Source: Hygrocybe punicea (Eukaryota; Basidiomycota; Agaricomycetes; Agaricales; Hygrophoraceae). Taken from it: a DNA stretch of 64,000 nt. The stretch is taken from the NCBI GenBank assembly GCA_963556145.1, contig OY744467.1:992001-1056000 (forward strand), written 5' to 3'. The notes under the pieces were generated by a model that was not told the origin of the DNA, made no database searches, and saw only the letters and a program-made list of their open reading frames with translations. Position numbers and translations under genes: made by a program. Below, piece by piece: positions 24,230 through 35,758 of this stretch. The first letter of the stretch is position 1. Each line of letters opens with the position of its first letter.

Positions 24230-24620
24230 GTGGCAATGATAAAACAACGAACACGTGCCAAACACGTTGATCAGCAATGGAATCATTTAAATGTCTTGAA
24301 AGAGCAATATCCACCGAACAGATCGGACGTGTTCGGTGTGTTCGGTGGAGATGTTCGGTGGATGTCAACCAACGGTTGTGACCGGATATACCACACCGAA
24401 CACATCGAACATGTTCGGTGTGTTCGGTGGAGATGTTCGGTGGATGTCAACCAATGGTTGTGACTAGATATATCACACCGAACACATCGAACATGTTCGG
24501 TGTGTTCGGTGTAGTATATCTAGTCGTACATTGACATCCACCAAACATGTCCGGTGACCGAACACACCAAACAACATGTTTGTTGTAGTATATCTAGTCC
24601 TTCTACATCCATCCAACAAG
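24230..24620. repeat. CCGAACA/TGTTCGG palindromic repeat block (right)
   Basis: Three near-identical ~110 bp units contain ACCGAACACATCGAACATGT, then TTCGGTGTGTTCGGTGGAGA. CGAACATGTTCG is a perfect palindrome at 24406-24417 and 24488-24499. GTAGTATATCTAGTC spacers match those at 8460-8740. The block lies between genes B and D. Confidence 0.85.
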
Positions 24621-24982
24621 TCAGACTTGTTGTGCTTTTCCGTCAACGGACCAGTCCGTGAATATTCATCGAACGAATTAACTCGATTTATCGCCTTACC
24701 AACTGGAAAATATTCCATACGCTGCACATGTCGGTTTTCTGCGTGCAATTACTAGCTTTGGACAACTTCTAACCTCGAGCCACATCAAAAACATAAATAA
24801 ATAGATCTGTTGTTTATGCATGCAAAGAAGCCGAACATGAGGTCGAACATGTGGCGATTGATCTGGTCACGTGGTCGTGACATCCGTATTCATAGTCTGG
24901 AGCGTTGAGTAATAAATCCGCCCTTTTCTTTTGCTCTCAAATCGCCTCACATGTCGACCAAAAAACTTTTATTTCATCTACC

Positions 24983-26906
24983 ATGTCCTTGCCAGTCGTC
25001 AAAACCTCGACTCCCGCTGTCAATCCCGCCGCCTTCAAGTACTGGCCTGATGCGCCGCCCAAAAAGCTGCAGGAGCTACATCGCATCTTCCAAATCCAGT
25101 ACATGGTCCCGCCCAAGATTCCGGCACCCAACAAGGAATCCGGCACCATTCCTGTATTTTCTCGTAATCTCTATGTACTGAAGACACACCCCCACGATGC
25201 CACCGCCCGAGGTGAGTTATGGCGTGAAATCCCCAAATGATACGAGGAACCGCTCCGTCGCTTGATTTATCAAATGGATATGTACATCTACGCGACAGCA
25301 GCCATCGCATACAACAAGGCACCTAACTACTCGCCGGACTACGTCAAAAATGATAAGGAAGGGACCGATTCACTTCGGGATTACCTCAAGTATACCGACA
25401 CCGTCATGGACGAAATTTGGGCAGAAGTCTTGGTGGCGAAACGGGCAAACGAGGTTACCCGTGACTGGTGAAGCAAGATCTTCGATGATTGGCTCCTGAA
25501 AGAATTTTATGTCGGGAAACATTCTCCATCGGCTTTGATTCAACATGGCGCTGTGAACACCGAGATCAAGCCCGAGGATCTAGGTAAGTATATATGTATT
25601 TATGGCCAAATGAATTCTCACGTCTGGCATCATAGATTGGGCAAAATACGACGAATCCGTGCCAGCATGGCACAGCGGAACCTTGGCAAATTGGTCATTC
25701 GGTGGGCTTCCAGACGCCACAAAGCTCGAGATCATCGGTCATGTTATTGCTTGGTGTAAAGGACATAGTGTCCTCGTCGATTCTGATGTGGCGGATGATG
25801 ATGAAGGTGTGATCTAGAATTACATGTGTGATTGTGCTAATGATATAATACATTTGCAGAGGAGCCAGTTGCCCAGGGCAAGGGCAAGGGCAAAGCCAAG
25901 TCAAAATCGGTCAAAAAACAGAAGGCATCTTCTGCTGGTTTGTACAAATTTTCAACCATAGTGGTGTATAGATCTATTGAATATTCAGGTGGCGCAGACA
26001 ATTCATCCGAGAAGGACAAAAAGAAGCCCAAGCCCAAGCCCAAGTCCAGTAAGTTCTTTCATTGTCTGTGATTGTCATACATGCAAACCCTTCATCATGA
26101 CAGAGCGCACAATCAAGTCCAAAGCCGAGGACGACGATGAGGGTGAGTTATTGAATTCCGAATATCAAAACGATGATCCAACACATTTATTCATGTATAG
26201 ACGACATAAAGATGGAGGAGGACGTAGCCCCGGTAAAGAAGAAGCGGTCTAAGGCCCAAATGCGTACGTTGCTCACCTTGTTATGATTAATGCACTGACA
26301 TCTCGCAGTCGCTGTTGAAATTGGGTCGTCGCGCACAACCTGGCAATCGGCATCGGAGAAATTGACAATGGAGATTAAGCCACCCATCGCCCCCGAGCCG
26401 GATGTTGTGGCACCGGAATCCGCGAAGTTGGACATTTTAGGACCAGAGTGGGTGGGGTTGTTGGATGTTGATAATGATATAACCATGGACAACGATGACG
26501 GATCTCCCGAACCTGAAAAGATGTCTCCCAGCGATGGTCACGAGGATGGCGAGATGGCAAAGAGGAGGAAATTGGATGTTGCTTCGGAGCAAGTGGGCAT
26601 TATTGCAGAGAAGCTCAACCTGGTGAAGCCACCGAAGAAGTCTCCGACTCCGGGTATGTATTTCAACATTACATCATAGGCTGTATATATTCCAATTCTG
26701 ATCTTCTCCATGTCCTAGGATTCCGTCCCAATACGCGTGCATCGTCACGCCACCAGTCATCGACCCCTGCAGAGCCCAGCGCTTCATCAATGGATGTGGA
26801 TTGGAGCAACATCGTTCCACCCAAAATCCTACTCTCCATTACTCCAAGCCAAACGAGGCCTTCATCTCCCAAGCCATCGACATCCAAACTTGATCCCGGG
26901 CCTTAA
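24983..26906 (+). pseudogene. Multi-exon lineage-specific gene of unknown function (gene D); 3' half shared with Helitrons
   Basis: The start MSLPVVKTSTPAVNPAAF at 24983 is chosen because translation upstream has no conserved look. A globular N-terminal half runs YWPDAPPKKLQELHRIF.., RDYLKYTDTVMDEIWAEV.., DDWLLKEFYVG... It is followed by DWAKYDESVPAWHSGTLANW, then basic linkers (KGKGKAKSKSVKKQK; KKKRSKAQ) and an acidic/KRRKLD tail; stop at 26906. Introns are about 50-60 bp (for example 25585-25634). Two in-frame TGA codons (25238-25240 and 25469-25471) interrupt otherwise continuous coding, so it is probably a pseudogene. From 26368 on, the gene is duplicated in Helitron copy 1 (5500-6091), so its 3' end lies inside the Helitron. 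Confidence 0.6.
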
Positions 26907-27990
26907 TTTCGGAGGAGTAAGTCCTTCTTTTGTGGAGTATTCATTATATTTGACTAAAAAGACTGTATCCCAGTCGTTGATTTCTGGAAACTTGGTGACA
27001 ATCTGTGCCCTCAAATGTCCTCCTCATACATCGCTACTATTAACATTTGTACAGTTTCTATATATGTATTTCTTTTTGCTCCGTTAAAAATGGTTTGTGT
27101 TACTGTCCTATGACCATAAGAATTGAGCATGATAGTGAGCATAGATACAGCATAAGGCATCAATCTTGTTGACTGAAAATCTGTTTGTCTAAAATATATC
27201 CTGGTGAATGCATTACTTTCAGTTCAGTTGTACAACCACCTACACACTCAACTTGAGAAGGACAACCTGAGATGACTCTCATTCGGGCTAATGAAAATTC
27301 AAATTGAATATATGTAAGAAACCAGAATCACGAACTTTATGGACCTATTAAATGAGGATACAATGATACAAGAGTAACAAAACCCCCTCTTGTAGTGGAA
27401 GATATAACTGTCACTCCAAGGGGAGCTATGACTCTTTGGTACCGGAATAATACAGTATACTTGTGTGGGAATGATATGTACAGCTCCATAAAAATGACAA
27501 TGTATTTCTGACAAGGATGAAGAACAATGATAATTTCCATGAATTACCAAGCAATTGTCAAATATGCACAGTTGTCAAACAGCCTGGTTGTTCAACTTCA
27601 ATACCTGTTTTGTCTGTTGAGCAAGCTAGAAATAAATATCACTGAGACTCTGAAGATTAAATCCACAAAATATCTTAAAAGGGGGTACCATTGTTCTTCT
27701 CAGTCGGTTTGATCAATGTCTTGTCAGCCAGACCCCTAATAAGATCGTAAGGCAGCTATTCATGATACAGATGCATTTTTGGCCTGTATCAAGGCATGTC
27801 ACAGGAACATAGAATGGAATAAAAAAAGTAAACACAGATTTCTAAAGATTCAGGCACACCTTATGGTGTTTTGGGAAAAGCTTACAAATAATATAATGTC
27901 ATATGATCAATCCCATTGTGTTAATTGTTATTCATGATCCGAATCACTTGACTAGTTAAATGGGCGGTGTTTCCTCTTACTGTCACAAAT
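26907..27990 (+). other. Non-coding Helitron interior upstream of Rep (copy 2)
   Basis: No gene is seen. The stretch is conserved with 4554-5500 of copy 1 (inverted). It probably contains the Rep promoter, but no specific site can be pointed to. Confidence 0.5.
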
Positions 27991-27994
27991 CCTC

Positions 27995-30985
27995 ATGAAT
28001 CCCCACAACATCATCCGTGTCTGCATTGCATGTTTGACTTATCTATATTTCCTTGCAAATGCAACATTATTTCCACAACTATGCCAAGACAAACTTATGT
28101 ATATCTCTCCTGAACCAATTTCCTGTCCTGTGATATCGACCTTGACCCAAGAATTGGATGTTTTTCAAAGAAAACTCATAGAACATGAGTTGGCCCCAGA
28201 TCAGGGCGATGCAACAATATTGATGCAAATAAATGCAACACTATATGTAAAGATCATTGGAATAACAAAATAAACAAAAGATAACTTGACAGTCGATCCA
28301 TTATTCGTTTGGACTACATTTAAAAATAGCACCTTCAAAATGCGAATACGTTCTATTCAATATGCCAGAACATATTTCTTACCTCCTAAATATCTCTTTG
28401 CTTTGTATTGTCTTCTCAAACCTATCACTGTCCAATGTCGTTGTAAAATGATCAAAGCATTGCTCATGCGATCGCTATTGAGACGACATGATTTCAAAGC
28501 ATATTTATTTCATTGTATTACTAGTTCTCTATCACATGCAACGTTGCTGTGGACCACACTATGTTTCATAATACGGCATAGCCGTTCAAACATAATTGTG
28601 TTCAATTTGAAGTTATTCAGACACTTGTTTAAATCTTTATATATAAATTTCGTTCATAGATATGACTACATTGGTGGTGGTAAACGAATACCAACATTCA
28701 AGTTTAGCTTTCTTCAATCTTTTATGCTACCGTCTAATAATATCAACCATGATTCTGACATATTATTCGAATATGTGGGGCATATTGATGAACAAACAGC
28801 CAACACTTTATATGAAGATAGAAAAACATATGCATGTGTTAAAATGCCTTTACATGAACTTCTGCCAAATTTGACAGTGAAGGATATTGGTGAAATAACA
28901 ACAATACATGGTATATATTTGTCAAAGACATTACGAAGATTACATGGACAAGATCTATCTGTGGCATTAATGAGGCATAATTGTTCAGCTTGTGATACTC
29001 ATGTTTCTATTTTTCATGTGCATGATATTAAATCACATAAAGACCTGTGTAAACAGTGGTACAGAAGACAAAAAATGACAGAAACATATGAGTGCGGCAA
29101 AGAAGAAACTCAGGCTCAAATGAAAGAAGAATTGGACAAGTCAGATGAGCAATTATTTCCTCCTCCTCCTCCATCTATTGAATTGAAGGAAACCATAATC
29201 AGCAACTGGTGCAGAGATACATCACCTGAATGTTTCCAAGAAAGTGGGTGTGCTGTATGTGGTCAATTGGTTGCATTGAAAAACATGTCTTTATTGTCAA
29301 AGACGAAGGTTAATCTGAAAATATTAACTAGAGACAATATGGGAATCACAAGATGTGAACGATATCATTGTTCTGATCCAATAGAGGATATCAAAGGTCC
29401 AGTGCTAGATGACACATGTAAATGGATATGCAAACCATGTGTGCTCAGTCTGAATAAAGGCCAAACTCCCAAATATGCTTTGGCGAATGGACTTTGGATG
29501 GGAAGAATTCCTGCACAACTTCAAAATCTAACATTTGCTGAACAACTTTTGATTGCCCGTGTTCGTCACAACAAATGTATTGTTCGTGTCTCCTCTGGGA
29601 TGCATAAAATGAAAGCAAATGCCATCATGTTTCAAAACCCAACACCAAAGATATATCAACGGTTGCCTCCAACAATTAAAGAACTTGATGAAGTGCTAGC
29701 GTTTATTTTCACTGGTCCTGCCAGACCAACTCCAGAAGACATGGAGCGAACACCTTTATTGGTTCGCCGAAGGCGAGTTTCTGCAGCTTTAGAATGGCTG
29801 AAATTGAATCACATGGATTACTATGATTTAGATATCTCCTATGAAAATCTAGCACAATATCCAGATCATGGAATTCCTGTTGTGGTTGCATATCAACCAG
29901 CAGACACAAATAAGGAACCAGAAGCCACTAGTGCATTTGACAATGAAGTGGAAGATGGTGTGGAAGATGGGCCTTGTCCCTTTGTTGTTAGTGGAGTAAC
30001 TGGCGAAAATCTAGATATTACAAGTCCAAAGGCATTAATAGCTAGAGCGACCAAGCACTTGATAGATGACCATGGTGGTGTTCTTGCCATAAGCCATGCT
30101 AGAAATCCAGAATCGTTCTTTAATAATCCTCAGTTATATCCTATGATGTTTCCCTGCCTATTTCCATATGGCTTGGGTGGTATTAGCAGCATAGACAATG
30201 ATGTTTTAAGCATCAGTGATATGATGCACAAAAGACATCTCCTGATGTACCATGACAAAAGATTTCAAACCGATCCCTATTTTCCATTGATTGCATTCAA
30301 TCAAGAACAAATCAAGGACAGTACAACCAGAGGATATTTGTTGACTAATAAACATAATTTCAACGATATTGCAGATCGCCTGATGAATATCAATACAGCT
30401 GTTTTGGATGACCTCTCTAAGAGATTATCTAGAGGTGATAGAGTCAAACCAGATACATTGGAAGAGAAAGCATGCTATAAACTCATTTCTGATCTGGATC
30501 ACGTAGCTGGTCAGGTCAAAGGTTCAATTACTAACAAGAAATACATGCGAAATGAGATTTGGTCTCTGATATCCTATATTGGTGCTCCGACTTGGTTTAT
30601 CACTTTTGCACCTGCAGATATCAATCACCCACTATGCTTATATTATGCTGACAACAAAGAAAAGTTTTATCCTAAACTACGTCAACCCCAGGATTGTTAC
30701 AAACTAATTGCAAACAATCCAGTTGCTGGAGCCCGCTTCTTTCACTTTACTACTGAAATGTTCATCAAACATATATTAGGAATAAATGAATCTCATCCTG
30801 GCCTTTATGGAAACACATCAGGTTATTATGCAACGGTAGAGGAACAAGGACGTCTTACCTTGCATCTTCATATGCTGTTGTGGATAAAGGGATGCCTTAC
30901 ACCTCAGGAAATACGTGACAAAATTATGGGTGAAAATTCTGACTTTCAGAAAAGATTAGTGGAATATTTGGAAGTTTGTGTGTAG
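27995..30985 (+). pseudogene. Helitron Rep, N-terminal and HUH half (copy 2), frameshifted at its end
   Basis: A frame starting MNPHNIIRVCIACL at 27995 reaches a TAA near 28271. The same frame then continues from 28286 to 30985. Copy 1 has sense codons at that stop, so one protein was ancestral. Cys pairs (CNWC/SNWC, CAVCGQL, CKPC) and the DUF6570-like region lie at about residues 290-530 of the 899-codon part. The HUH motif LHLHMLLW lies at about 30860-30885. The frame ends VEYLEVCV, stop. Copy 1 reads VEYLESLCVGQF because it has one more A (GGAAAG against GGAAG near 30972). That single-base loss separates the HUH half from the tyrosine/helicase half. Confidence 0.87.
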
Positions 30986-33900
30986 GACAATTCATGACAG
31001 GTTCTAAAGATGAGGTATCACAGAAAATGGAACAGACAATGTCGAAACCTGAATATCAACCACCAACATGTGTCATGCCAGATCCACCATCATATAATTG
31101 TTCCATGAATTGTCAATATCACAACAAAAGATCAACATGGTGGCAAAGGTTTCAAGATGTTGTAGATGATCTTTTATTGCGATTAAATGTACATAACAGG
31201 CATGATGGCAAAAAAAAGCCATACTGTCTTAATTCGAAAGGTGAATGTAAACGACGATTTCCCCATGATATCTTTCAACAAACTTTTGTAGAACCTAACA
31301 CTGGTGCTCTCAACCTCAAGCATGGTGAACCTTGGATGAACACGGTGACACCTAAAGTTACATATATGCTACGATGCAATTCTGATGTGACCAGCTTATT
31401 ATCAGGTACTGCTATAAAGGCCATAGTTGCATACATAACAGATTATATTACAAAATTCTCCTTGAAGACCTATAGCATTTTTGAAGTGATAAAAAGTATT
31501 TTTGATAAGAATTCCGAAATGATTGGTGGCGACCTGAAAAGAAAAGACAAAGTCAGAAAGCTGTTTACACAAATAGTCAATTCACTCACCTCCAAAATGG
31601 AAATTGGTGCTCCAATGGCTTCATTATATGTCCTTGGAAATCCTGATCACTACACCAGTCATAAATTCGTGCCATTCTTTTGGAGATCTTATGTTAAAGA
31701 GGTTATCAGTGCATGGTCTGATGAAGAAATTCCTAATATATGTGAAGACCAAAATAATGCACAAAAGGTTGTTATTGGTAAGAATAATGGCGCATACATT
31801 GGACTTTCCAAAGTAAATAATTATATGTTCAGACCCGCCTTGTATGATAATGTATCACTGTATGACTGGATACGTCTTGCCACTATGGAACCAAAGAAAA
31901 GACGCACCAAAACAAAGACCAAAAGGGCCAGAAAAGAACCAGTGCAAAACCAAATTTTTGACAATCTAGGCTGTGATGATTTGTCTGACTCTTGCACTGA
32001 ACCTACTAATGTTGACTATTCCAGTGATGACAACTTGTCTGATGTCGTTGATAATGATATACTCATGGAGATAGATGAAATTCCAAAACCTGATAGTTTG
32101 AATAGACATGCAGGCACAGAAATAGCTGATAAAAGAAATGAAGTTGATCTTAATAAATTGACAAAATTTGAAAATGATTATACTTTACATTCCAATCATC
32201 CACAATATCTTACCCACCATGCCAAAATGAAAGGGAATGATCCTTTCATAGTTCCTAATTTTATTCCGAACACTTTGCCAAGGGCTGACCGTGGTGATCG
32301 AGAATATTATTGTTGTACAATGTTAACGTTTTTCAAGCCATGGAGAAGTGGCAAAGAACTCAAAAGTAAATTACAAACATGGGATAATGCTTTTATAGAC
32401 CACGAGTTTTCTAAAAAAGAACTAGAGATCATGAAATACTTTGGTCTGCGGTATGAATGTTTGGATGCAAGAGATGATTTCTCTGCTAAACGTCAGAAGA
32501 ATAATACTGCAAATATAAGGTATTCATGGGCGACCTCAAACGGTCTTGATGAACTGGATGACATGCACAATGCTGAATTTGCATTTAATGGCGACGACTT
32601 CAACAACAATATTGATGAAGACAATAATGACATGGAAATACTCCTGAAACTTGGTCAAAAAGGACAAAAAAGGAAAGATCAAATGCTGATAGCTGAAAGA
32701 ACTTTGAAAAGGTCAGGGTGGCTCGATGATTGTATTGATGGTACCCCAGATATAGGACCGTTGATACCTATAGAACCACCTGTAGTACAATCAGCAAAAT
32801 TGTGGAGAACTGCAGTCCTTGCAAAGAAAAAGGAAATCATCGATGACAGAAATAAAAATTTACCAACAAACACAGCAACCATAAATAAATTGGGAAATTT
32901 TCAATATAATGATGTCAAGATAGTGGATGCAGCATACATCAACCATATGTTTATTCCTGCAAACAGAGCTGATCGTCATCTTATTGATGTAACTATCAAG
33001 GATTACAAGTTGAACACTGACCAAAAGAGAGCATTTCATATCATTGCCAATCACTTTACCTTGATTAACGGTTCTGATAAGCTACGCATGTATCTTGGTG
33101 GGATGGCAGGCACAGGGAAATCACAAGTCATCAAAGCATTGACTAGTTTTTTTGGTAAACACAACGAAAATCATCGATTTGTGGTTCTTGCACCAACCGG
33201 TGGTGCTGCTGCCCTTGTAAATAGATCCACATATCACTCCATTCTTGGAATTAATCAGGGAGGATCATCTCGTTCCCTTGCACAAGTACGTGCCAATCTT
33301 GATGGTGTGGATTACATTTTCATTGATGAGGTGTCAATGTTATCTTGCAGAGATATGTATAAAATCAGTGCTCAGTGTGCAAAAGCACGTGGTGTTTATG
33401 ATGAACCCTTTGGTGGCATTAATATGATATTTGCAGGAGATTTTGGCCAACTTCCACCAGCTATGAGTGGTGCTCCTTTATACTCTGGAACCGTTGGTGT
33501 CCAAATCAATTCCAGTCAAACTATAGCAAATCAGGAAGCGGCTATAGGCAAAGCTCTTTGGCATCAAATAACAACAGTTGTTATATTACGTGAAAATATG
33601 AGACAAACCAATCAGTCAGAAGAAGATGTCCAACTGAGGCTTGCTTTGGAAAACATGAGATACAAAGCATGTACTCCCAAAGATATTGCATTTCTTCGTA
33701 CTCGTGTTGCAGGAAAAGGTCCAAATGCTCCAAAATTAGCCCAAAAGAAATTCAGGAATGTGTCAGTTATAACTGCATTGAATGCACAAAAAGACAAAAT
33801 CAATGAACTTGGTATTCAACGTTTTGCTGCTGAAAATAGGAGACCATTAACATCATTCTATTCCATAGACAGATGGAATGATCCTACTAGTTCCAATAGC

Positions 33901-35739
33901 AAAATAAAATCTCATCACATGTCAACAATTTTGGATCCTATTCGACACACAAAGATATTGGAACCTTCACTCCAAAAGCTACTTTGGAGCCAACCACATG
34001 CATCATCCTCTGATCATATACCAGGAAGATTGGACTTATGTGTAGGCATGCCAGTGATGCTGAGGAACAATGATGCAACAGAGTGCTGCATTACCAAAGG
34101 AGCAGAGGGCATAGTTGTGGGTTGGCAGAGTGCAATAGGTCCTGAGCAACAAACTGTACTGGACACTTTATTTGTCAGATTATTGAATCCTCCAAAAAAA
34201 ATTAACATAGAAGGACTTCCTGAAAATGTTGTGCCGATTACAAAACATGTCACTTCCACCATGTGCTCATTACCCAATGATGATGTGATATCTTTGTCAA
34301 GAGAACAAGTGTTGGTACTACCTAATTTTGCAATGACTGATTATGCATGTCAAGGACGTACTTGTCCTAACAATGTAGTTGACCTCAGTAGTTGTAGAAA
34401 CCACCAATCCTATTATACTTGCTTATCAAGAAGTGCTTCTGCAGCAGGAACTATCATCATGCAAGGCTTTGATCCTAAAGTAATTACTGGGGGTGCTTCT
34501 GGATATCTCAGGCAGGAATTCAGAGAATTAGAACTGCTTGATGAGATTACCAAACTGAAATATCAAGGACTCTTACCAGACCATGTCAAGGGAGATCAGC
34601 AAAATTCTATCATTGATCAATTTAGAAAATGGAAAGGAAAGTCATATATTCCAAAAAACATTCATCATGCTATTGCATGGAAAGCCACGGAGCAACTAAA
34701 TCAATACACAACACAGCCCTCTCCATGGCAATTAATTAAACCTATGAACAAAAATCAAAAGGCAGATTACAGAAACCTCAACTTTGTTCCTGCAAAAGGA
34801 ACTGTTCCAATCACTGTCACTCATAAAAATTCCACAGCCAATGTATTGCAAAATAAAAAACGAAAATTACAACAAGTTGTAAGTTCATCTTCCATTGTGA
34901 AAAAAAGACCAAAAACAAGTACTATTGAATTAAATGAACCAAAAGGGTTTATATGGGATGCGCAAGATTGGAGCTGTGCTTATGATTCACTCTTTACAAT
35001 ATTACTAGCAATATGGAATGAAGATCCATCAAGTTGGAAAAAAAGATTCAATAGCATCAATGAAATATTAAAGATTTTGAGCTTAGGATTCAAACGATCC
35101 AAGAATCACACAACAGATTTAGAAACAGTTAGAAATACAATCAGACATTTATTGCATCAAGATAAACCCGAAATATTTCCTTATGGTCAAGTTGGCATTG
35201 CCATAAGTGATTTGGCCCATTATATAATGAAAGCAAATGAACCAATGACTTCAACTTGTCTTAAATGTATCAATTGTGAAAACATAACCATTCTGGAAAA
35301 TGATAGATGTGACGCCATCTTTCATTGTTCATATTCATTTTCTGGAACAATCTCAACATGTCTTGCTCAAATCATAGTTAATAGACAACGGCACAAATGT
35401 CAATTGTGTTGGGGAGAGATTACTAAATTTATTGCATTTAACAAAATTCCACCTCTAATCATGTTTACAGTTGACTCTATTGAGAATTTAATAATTAGTC
35501 AAGTTATAAACTTGTCAATTGATGACATATCCACTGCTTACACATTGAGAGGAATTGTGTACTTTGGTGATGCACATTTTACTGCCCGCATATTCATCAA
35601 CAGTATGGTATGGTTTCATGATGGTATATCAACCAGATCAATTTGTATTAATGAAGGTGATATAGATGACTTTTCAAATATTAATTTATTGTCATGTAAT
35701 GGTAATAATGCTGTACTGTTTATATATGCTCAATCTTAA
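30976..35739 (+). CDS. Helitron Rep tyrosines, Pif1-like helicase and C-terminal USP-like protease domain
   Basis: The open frame has 1587 codons. Rep tyrosine motif: AYITDYITK near 31426 (about residue 150). The Pif1-like superfamily 1 helicase spans about residues 680-1190: Walker A GGMAGTGKS (33100), Walker B FIDEVS (33318), GDFGQLPP (33440), LRENMRQ (33590), and TDYACQGRT with YTCLSRS (34335-34430). After an NLS-like KKRPK, residues about 1320-1587 resemble a ubiquitin-specific protease. There is a Cys box WSCAYDSLF (34967-34993), paired CxxC zinc-finger Cys (TCLKCINC near 35255; HKCQLC near 35394), and a His box GDAHFTARIF then VWFHDG (35569-35622). Helicases of this group unwind the displaced strand. 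The protease role is unknown. The first Met here is downstream of a frameshift, so it is not a natural start. Confidence 0.88.
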   Translation: MCVGQFMTGSKDEVSQKMEQTMSKPEYQPPTCVMPDPPSYNCSMNCQYHNKRSTWWQRFQDVVDDLLLRLNVHNRHDGKKKPYCLNSKGECKRRFPHDIFQQTFVEPNTGALNLKHGEPWMNTVTPKVTYMLRCNSDVTSLLSGTAIKAIVAYITDYITKFSLKTYSIFEVIKSIFDKNSEMIGGDLKRKDKVRKLFTQIVNSLTSKMEIGAPMASLYVLGNPDHYTSHKFVPFFWRSYVKEVISAWSDEEIPNICEDQNNAQKVVIGKNNGAYIGLSKVNNYMFRPALYDNVSLYDWIRLATMEPKKRRTKTKTKRARKEPVQNQIFDNLGCDDLSDSCTEPTNVDYSSDDNLSDVVDNDILMEIDEIPKPDSLNRHAGTEIADKRNEVDLNKLTKFENDYTLHSNHPQYLTHHAKMKGNDPFIVPNFIPNTLPRADRGDREYYCCTMLTFFKPWRSGKELKSKLQTWDNAFIDHEFSKKELEIMKYFGLRYECLDARDDFSAKRQKNNTANIRYSWATSNGLDELDDMHNAEFAFNGDDFNNNIDEDNNDMEILLKLGQKGQKRKDQMLIAERTLKRSGWLDDCIDGTPDIGPLIPIEPPVVQSAKLWRTAVLAKKKEIIDDRNKNLPTNTATINKLGNFQYNDVKIVDAAYINHMFIPANRADRHLIDVTIKDYKLNTDQKRAFHIIANHFTLINGSDKLRMYLGGMAGTGKSQVIKALTSFFGKHNENHRFVVLAPTGGAAALVNRSTYHSILGINQGGSSRSLAQVRANLDGVDYIFIDEVSMLSCRDMYKISAQCAKARGVYDEPFGGINMIFAGDFGQLPPAMSGAPLYSGTVGVQINSSQTIANQEAAIGKALWHQITTVVILRENMRQTNQSEEDVQLRLALENMRYKACTPKDIAFLRTRVAGKGPNAPKLAQKKFRNVSVITALNAQKDKINELGIQRFAAENRRPLTSFYSIDRWNDPTSSNSKIKSHHMSTILDPIRHTKILEPSLQKLLWSQPHASSSDHIPGRLDLCVGMPVMLRNNDATECCITKGAEGIVVGWQSAIGPEQQTVLDTLFVRLLNPPKKINIEGLPENVVPITKHVTSTMCSLPNDDVISLSREQVLVLPNFAMTDYACQGRTCPNNVVDLSSCRNHQSYYTCLSRSASAAGTIIMQGFDPKVITGGASGYLRQEFRELELLDEITKLKYQGLLPDHVKGDQQNSIIDQFRKWKGKSYIPKNIHHAIAWKATEQLNQYTTQPSPWQLIKPMNKNQKADYRNLNFVPAKGTVPITVTHKNSTANVLQNKKRKLQQVVSSSSIVKKRPKTSTIELNEPKGFIWDAQDWSCAYDSLFTILLAIWNEDPSSWKKRFNSINEILKILSLGFKRSKNHTTDLETVRNTIRHLLHQDKPEIFPYGQVGIAISDLAHYIMKANEPMTSTCLKCINCENITILENDRCDAIFHCSYSFSGTISTCLAQIIVNRQRHKCQLCWGEITKFIAFNKIPPLIMFTVDSIENLIISQVINLSIDDISTAYTLRGIVYFGDAHFTARIFINSMVWFHDGISTRSICINEGDIDDFSNINLLSCNGNNAVLFIYAQS

Positions 35740-35758
35740 TATGTGTTCTCTTGCTAAA

